Assembly (NCBI GenBank): GCA_964607315.1
Contig: CAZSKA010000154.1
Location: forward strand, 1-9,789
Direction of reading: 5' to 3'
Length of the DNA stretch: 9,789 bases
Source: JAHDFB01 sp964607315
GTDB taxonomy: Bacteria; Bacteroidota; Bacteroidia; Chitinophagales; Saprospiraceae
Made by a program: the position numbers and the translations under genes. The notes below the pieces were generated by a model that had not been told where the DNA came from, searched no databases, and worked only from the letters and a program-made list of their open reading frames with translations. Below are positions 6,994 to 9,789 of the stretch, in pieces; within the stretch, counting starts at the first letter, position 1, and each line of letters opens with the position of its first letter.

Positions 6994-8322
6994 CTAGCCT
7001 TCTTTATTCAATTCGTCAAACTTAGCTTGCATTGTAGGATTTCCTCTTGTCAATTTTTTGATTGTTAAATCTTCTGCTTTATTATTCGCCAATCGTAAAT
7101 TATTAACTGACGACAAAAGACTGTCCTTTGTTTTTTGAAGATGCTTCATCGTTTTGTCGATTTCATCTATCGCAGTCTTAAACTGTCGACTCGCAAGCTC
7201 ATAATTTTTACCAAATTTGGTTTTGAATTCATTCATCTTATCTTCAAAACCAGTAACATCAATATTCTGACTTTTAATTTGAGCCAACTCCGTTTTGTAC
7301 TTCATGGAATTCAATGCAGCATTTCTTAAAAACGAAATAATAGGAATAAAGAACTGCGGACGAACAACATACATCTTTTCATAATGGTAAGACACATCTA
7401 CAATTCCTGTATTATAGAACTCACTTTCCGTTTCTAAAAGCGAGACCAAAACTGCATATTCACACTTTTTGTTTGTTCGATCTTTGTCGAGTTTAGCGAA
7501 AAAATCTTCATTCTTTTTCTTTGTAGCAGTTGCATCATTTTCGTTTTTCATCTCGAACATAATAGAAATGATTTCATTTCCCATCGCATCTGTTTCCCGA
7601 AAGATAAAATCCCCTTTACTACCCAAACTCGCATCATTATCTTTGCCGAAATAAGCATTAGGAAAAGCTGTCGTACGAATTTTGTTGAATTCCGTTTCAC
7701 AATGTTGCTCTAGTGTTTCACCAAGCATTTTTGTAGAAAGTTTCAGCTTCAAATCTTTTCTCAGGGCGATTTCTTCGTCCTTCATTCGGATAATATCATC
7801 CTTTCCCCTCAGCTGATTCCTAAAACTTTCTGTCAACGATTTCTCTAGTAATTGCTTCTCCGTTTCCTTCCTGCTCAGTTCGTTTGCTAAATCGTCACGT
7901 TCCTTTTGGATCTTTTGAACCGATTCTGTGATTTTCAACCTACTTCCTAGTTCTACATTTTTAATCTTTGCCTGTAATTCAAGAATTTCTTGCTCCTTCT
8001 TTGAAAGCATTTCGTGAACGGAATTTTTCGTGTTCACCTCTGCCATTTTTATTGCTTGTTCCTTTTCCGAAGCTGCATTTTGGATTTGGGACTTTAGTTT
8101 TGCTAATTCTAAGTCTTTTCCTGAGAGCATTTCTTGCATGGAATTCTTTACTCTGGCTTCAGCTAATCTCACTTCGTTTTCCTTCTCATTTCGAGCTAAT
8201 TGCATACGTTTATCCAGTTCTTGTTGGAAAGAAGCATCGCGTACTTGATTAAGAATGTCAGCATAACTGGATTCATCAATCGTAAAGACTTCTCTGCAAT
8301 TAGGACATTTTATAGTATTCAT
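6994..8322 (-). CDS. DUF2130 (COG4487) coiled-coil protein with nuclease-like core
   Basis: The 442-aa product starts with a small CxxC knuckle (CPNC, C6/C9). A long charged coiled coil follows (about 30-195), then a compact alpha/beta domain (about 196-335) typical of DUF2130, and a second helical region (about 340-425). The coiled coil holds an internal duplication: residues 53-80 and 93-120 share KNSxxEMLSxK at an exact 40-residue offset. In the globular domain E205 in GETLEQ, D238 in KGDFIF and E257/K259 in FEMKN have the order and spacing of the PD-(D/E)xK nuclease core. That is my inference, not an established activity. The function of the family is unknown to me; some members occur near DNA-processing or defence genes, which is not the case here. 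The ATG at 8320-8322 fits because the CxxC follows immediately, as in relatives. No signal peptide is present, so it is cytoplasmic. Confidence 0.88.
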   Translation of the reverse strand: MNTIKCPNCREVFTIDESSYADILNQVRDASFQQELDKRMQLARNEKENEVRLAEARVKNSMQEMLSGKDLELAKLKSQIQNAASEKEQAIKMAEVNTKNSVHEMLSKKEQEILELQAKIKNVELGSRLKITESVQKIQKERDDLANELSRKETEKQLLEKSLTESFRNQLRGKDDIIRMKDEEIALRKDLKLKLSTKMLGETLEQHCETEFNKIRTTAFPNAYFGKDNDASLGSKGDFIFRETDAMGNEIISIMFEMKNENDATATKKKNEDFFAKLDKDRTNKKCEYAVLVSLLETESEFYNTGIVDVSYHYEKMYVVRPQFFIPIISFLRNAALNSMKYKTELAQIKSQNIDVTGFEDKMNEFKTKFGKNYELASRQFKTAIDEIDKTMKHLQKTKDSLLSSVNNLRLANNKAEDLTIKKLTRGNPTMQAKFDELNKEG

Positions 8323-8349
8323 TGAATTTGCTTTTATGATTTAAGTGTG

Positions 8350-8410
8350 TTTGGGTTGGGACCCAAAATTGTTTACCTGCTAATGCTCGGTTTTTGGGTT
8401 CCAACCCAAA
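8350..8410. repeat. Nested palindromes able to form a 19-bp stem
   Basis: The left arm TTTGGGTTGGGACCCAAAA (8350-8368) and the right arm TTTTGGGTTCCAACCCAAA (8392-8410) are reverse complements at 18 of 19 positions. The mismatch would be a G-U wobble in RNA. A 23-base loop separates them. Each arm is also a palindrome by itself: seven-base half-sites around TGGG on the left, eight-base half-sites around CC on the right. The element sits between two divergent genes, 27 bases before the DUF2130 ATG, so it is not at the end of any gene I can identify. It could be a REP-like repeat, a pair of operator sites or a 5' leader hairpin. Confidence 0.85.
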
Positions 8411-8441
8411 GATAAGGAATAAGGTATATGTGTTTGCTCAA
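8407..8441 (-). promoter_or_regulatory. Weak candidate promoter for the DUF2130 gene
   Basis: On the minus strand TATCTTTG (8407-8414) matches TAnnTTTG, and a TTG lies at 8439-8441. The spacer is 24 bases, slightly longer than usual. The -7 box overlaps the outer edge of the right palindrome arm. If it is used, the transcript would start within the palindromic element and carry the left arm in its 5' leader. Confidence is low because of the spacing. Confidence 0.25.
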
Positions 8442-8540
8442 CTAGGATATGAATTACATAATTCTACGAAAGAACAAGTCGAAGAATAAATGGTGGATGA
8501 ATTCAATGCAGTAGTTGTAATAATATAATAACTTTATTGA

Positions 8541-9191
8541 ATGAAGAAAAAGAGTTTTAATTGGAAATATATCTTGAGAGAAATTGGAATCGTTTCTGCA
8601 GGTATCTTAATTGCCTTTGGTATAAATACATTATCCGCTAATATCGCTAATAAAAAAGAGGTTAAAGAATATCGATTGAGTCTCGTAGATGATATTGAAG
8701 AAAATTTAAAAAGCATTGATAAAATTTCTAATGCTCAAAAACTAAAAGTTAAAGAGTTAAATACGGTAATAAAATCAGTAGACAATGATGAAATTAATGT
8801 GCAACAACTTAGTAACATTTTATTCAGACAGCGTAAAAGTCCCACCTTCTTCCCTATCAGCGGAACTTTTAAGTCTCTAGTCTCACAGGGAAATATTGAA
8901 ATATTTAATACTGAGGTAAAGAGAGAATTATATAATTTGTACGATACGCATTACGAAAGGACAAGATATAATGGCGTATTATATGATGAAATTTATGTAG
9001 AAATTTATGACAAAGAAATTCAAGAAGTATTGAATTTACGGACAAAGAAATTAGAAAGCTTAGATCGTTTAAAATCCGAAGATTTTTTAAAGAAAATCTA
9101 TCTTATTATTGACGAAGCCGAATCATATCTAAAGCTATTAGACAACAGCAAAATAGAAAGTCAAAAAATGCTTATCATTTTGGATAGGTAA
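8541..9191 (+). CDS. DUF6090-like membrane-anchored protein
   Basis: The 216-aa product has one N-terminal membrane helix (about 14-33, after a basic KKKSFNWKYILRE start) followed by a mostly helical, charged soluble region. The segment IGIVSAGILIAFGIN (15-29) and the later TFKSLVSQGNIEIFNTEVKR (109-128) match the pattern I know from DUF6090 proteins, which are common in Bacteroidota and uncharacterised. The topology suggests a short inside N-terminus and a periplasmic C-terminal domain. No catalytic motif is visible. The ATG at 8541 is preceded by A/T-rich sequence without a clear promoter match. The next gene begins 45 bases after the stop on the same strand, so the two may be co-transcribed. 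Confidence 0.72.
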   Translation: MKKKSFNWKYILREIGIVSAGILIAFGINTLSANIANKKEVKEYRLSLVDDIEENLKSIDKISNAQKLKVKELNTVIKSVDNDEINVQQLSNILFRQRKSPTFFPISGTFKSLVSQGNIEIFNTEVKRELYNLYDTHYERTRYNGVLYDEIYVEIYDKEIQEVLNLRTKKLESLDRLKSEDFLKKIYLIIDEAESYLKLLDNSKIESQKMLIILDR

Positions 9192-9236
9192 CAACTTTTT
9201 TATGAATTACTTTACAATTCTACTAACACTTATTTT

Positions 9237-9789
9237 ATGAATAACGAATTCACCGAAAGATTTAAAAAGTTTGACAATTTAAAACTACTCAAGATTCTAG
9301 AAACCCCTAAAGATTATAATCCTGAGGCAATTCGAGCAGCAAAAGCAGAATTAGAAAATAGGAATATAAGTGATGAAGAAATCAAAAACATCAAAGACCA
9401 TTTTCAGGATAAACAGCAAAAAATTGAAAATAGTAAAGCAAACCTAGCTAAAGCTAAGCAAACGCTAACAGCTAAAGGTACAGAGGTAATTGAAACTATA
9501 CACCCACTACAGAAAAAGCCATATACAGCAGATAGAAAAATTCTTATCATTTGTATTTTATTAAGTTTATCATTAATCTATTTTCTGTTTGCACGAATCC
9601 ATATTGTATATTACATATTGAGAAATAATATATTGGATTTCAGTACTATTGCTTTTATCTTACCTCTCATAATATTGCCATTAGCCATATACTTTTTCTA
9701 TAAAAGAAGTAAAATTGGATGGACTATAGTAGCTAGTATTTTTATTTTTTGTTCAGTAAATTTTTTATCTGATTTAATATCAATAATCA
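9237..9789 (+). CDS. Predicted membrane protein, 3' end outside the window
   Basis: An open frame starts with ATG at 9237-9239 and runs 184 codons to the right edge without a stop, so the gene is incomplete here. The first 50 residues include LKLLKILETPKDYNPEAIRA (15-34), followed by AKAELENRNIS. This resembles a short N-terminal motif, with a conserved Tyr-x-Pro and an EL..R ending, that I recognise from many uncharacterised Bacteroidota membrane proteins. A basic, helical linker follows (about 50-100), then three hydrophobic segments (about 101-122, 136-155 and 160-184) that look like membrane helices. Function is unknown. It lies downstream of the DUF6090-like gene on the same strand, and a 12-codon frame ends on its ATG. 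Confidence 0.75.
   Translation, partial: MNNEFTERFKKFDNLKLLKILETPKDYNPEAIRAAKAELENRNISDEEIKNIKDHFQDKQQKIENSKANLAKAKQTLTAKGTEVIETIHPLQKKPYTADRKILIICILLSLSLIYFLFARIHIVYYILRNNILDFSTIAFILPLIILPLAIYFFYKRSKIGWTIVASIFIFCSVNFLSDLISII

Noticed and set aside
7968..8252. Plus-strand 94-codon frame antisense to the DUF2130 gene.
   Set aside because: It is the complement of a coiled-coil coding region, where the biased codons suppress stops on the opposite strand. It has no family features of its own.
8541..9789. The last two membrane-anchored proteins as a toxin-antitoxin or defence pair.
   Set aside because: Neither carries a toxin, nuclease, NTPase or immunity motif that I can see, and both resemble uncharacterised housekeeping-type Bacteroidota membrane proteins.

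Overview
The window looks like the chromosome of a low-GC member of the Bacteroidota, most likely a flavobacterium-like lineage. Three things point there. Membrane proteins at 4806-5798 and 8541-9191 resemble families (DUF6427, DUF6090) that I associate with this group. The two best promoter candidates match the Bacteroidota consensus TTG-N17-23-TAnnTTTG rather than the E. coli -35/-10. Start codons are preceded by A/T-rich sequence instead of a Shine-Dalgarno motif. Most of the content is ordinary chromosomal genes; I see no prophage, insertion sequence, CRISPR array or rRNA/tRNA gene.

Layout. Positions 1-262 hold no convincing gene but several short inverted repeats, including a perfect 16-bp palindrome just past the end of the first operon. 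Positions 263-4727 are a compact minus-strand cluster. Read in transcription order it encodes a stand-alone DsbD N-terminal-domain protein, a full-length DsbD-type thiol:disulfide interchange protein, a secreted GH113-like glycoside hydrolase and pantothenate synthetase (PanC). The last three genes are separated by only a few bases, so co-transcription is very likely. A good promoter lies just before the first gene. A polytopic membrane protein of the DUF6427 type (4806-5798, minus) and a polyprenyl diphosphate synthase (6018-6992, plus) diverge from a 219-bp spacer that carries a good promoter for the synthase.

The synthase gene converges with a DUF2130 (COG4487) coiled-coil protein gene (6994-8322, minus); their stop codons are one base apart. 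Between the DUF2130 gene and a DUF6090-like gene (8541-9191, plus) is a 218-bp spacer with the most striking non-coding structure here. It holds two related palindromes, TTTGGGTTGGGACCCAAA and TTTGGGTTCCAACCCAAA, which can also pair with each other as a 19-bp stem with one G/T mismatch. The window ends inside a second predicted membrane protein gene that starts at 9237.

How the genes relate. The two DsbD-type proteins probably work together in moving reducing equivalents into the periplasm. PanC (CoA precursor synthesis) and the prenyl synthase (quinone or carrier-lipid side chains) are unrelated biosynthetic enzymes, and the glycoside hydrolase is the functional outlier in its operon. I did not find a clearly new multi-gene system. 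The points most worth a second look are the nested palindromes, the nuclease-like E...D...ExK signature in the DUF2130 protein, the DsbD-N/DsbD pair, and a possible 12-codon leader peptide before the last gene.
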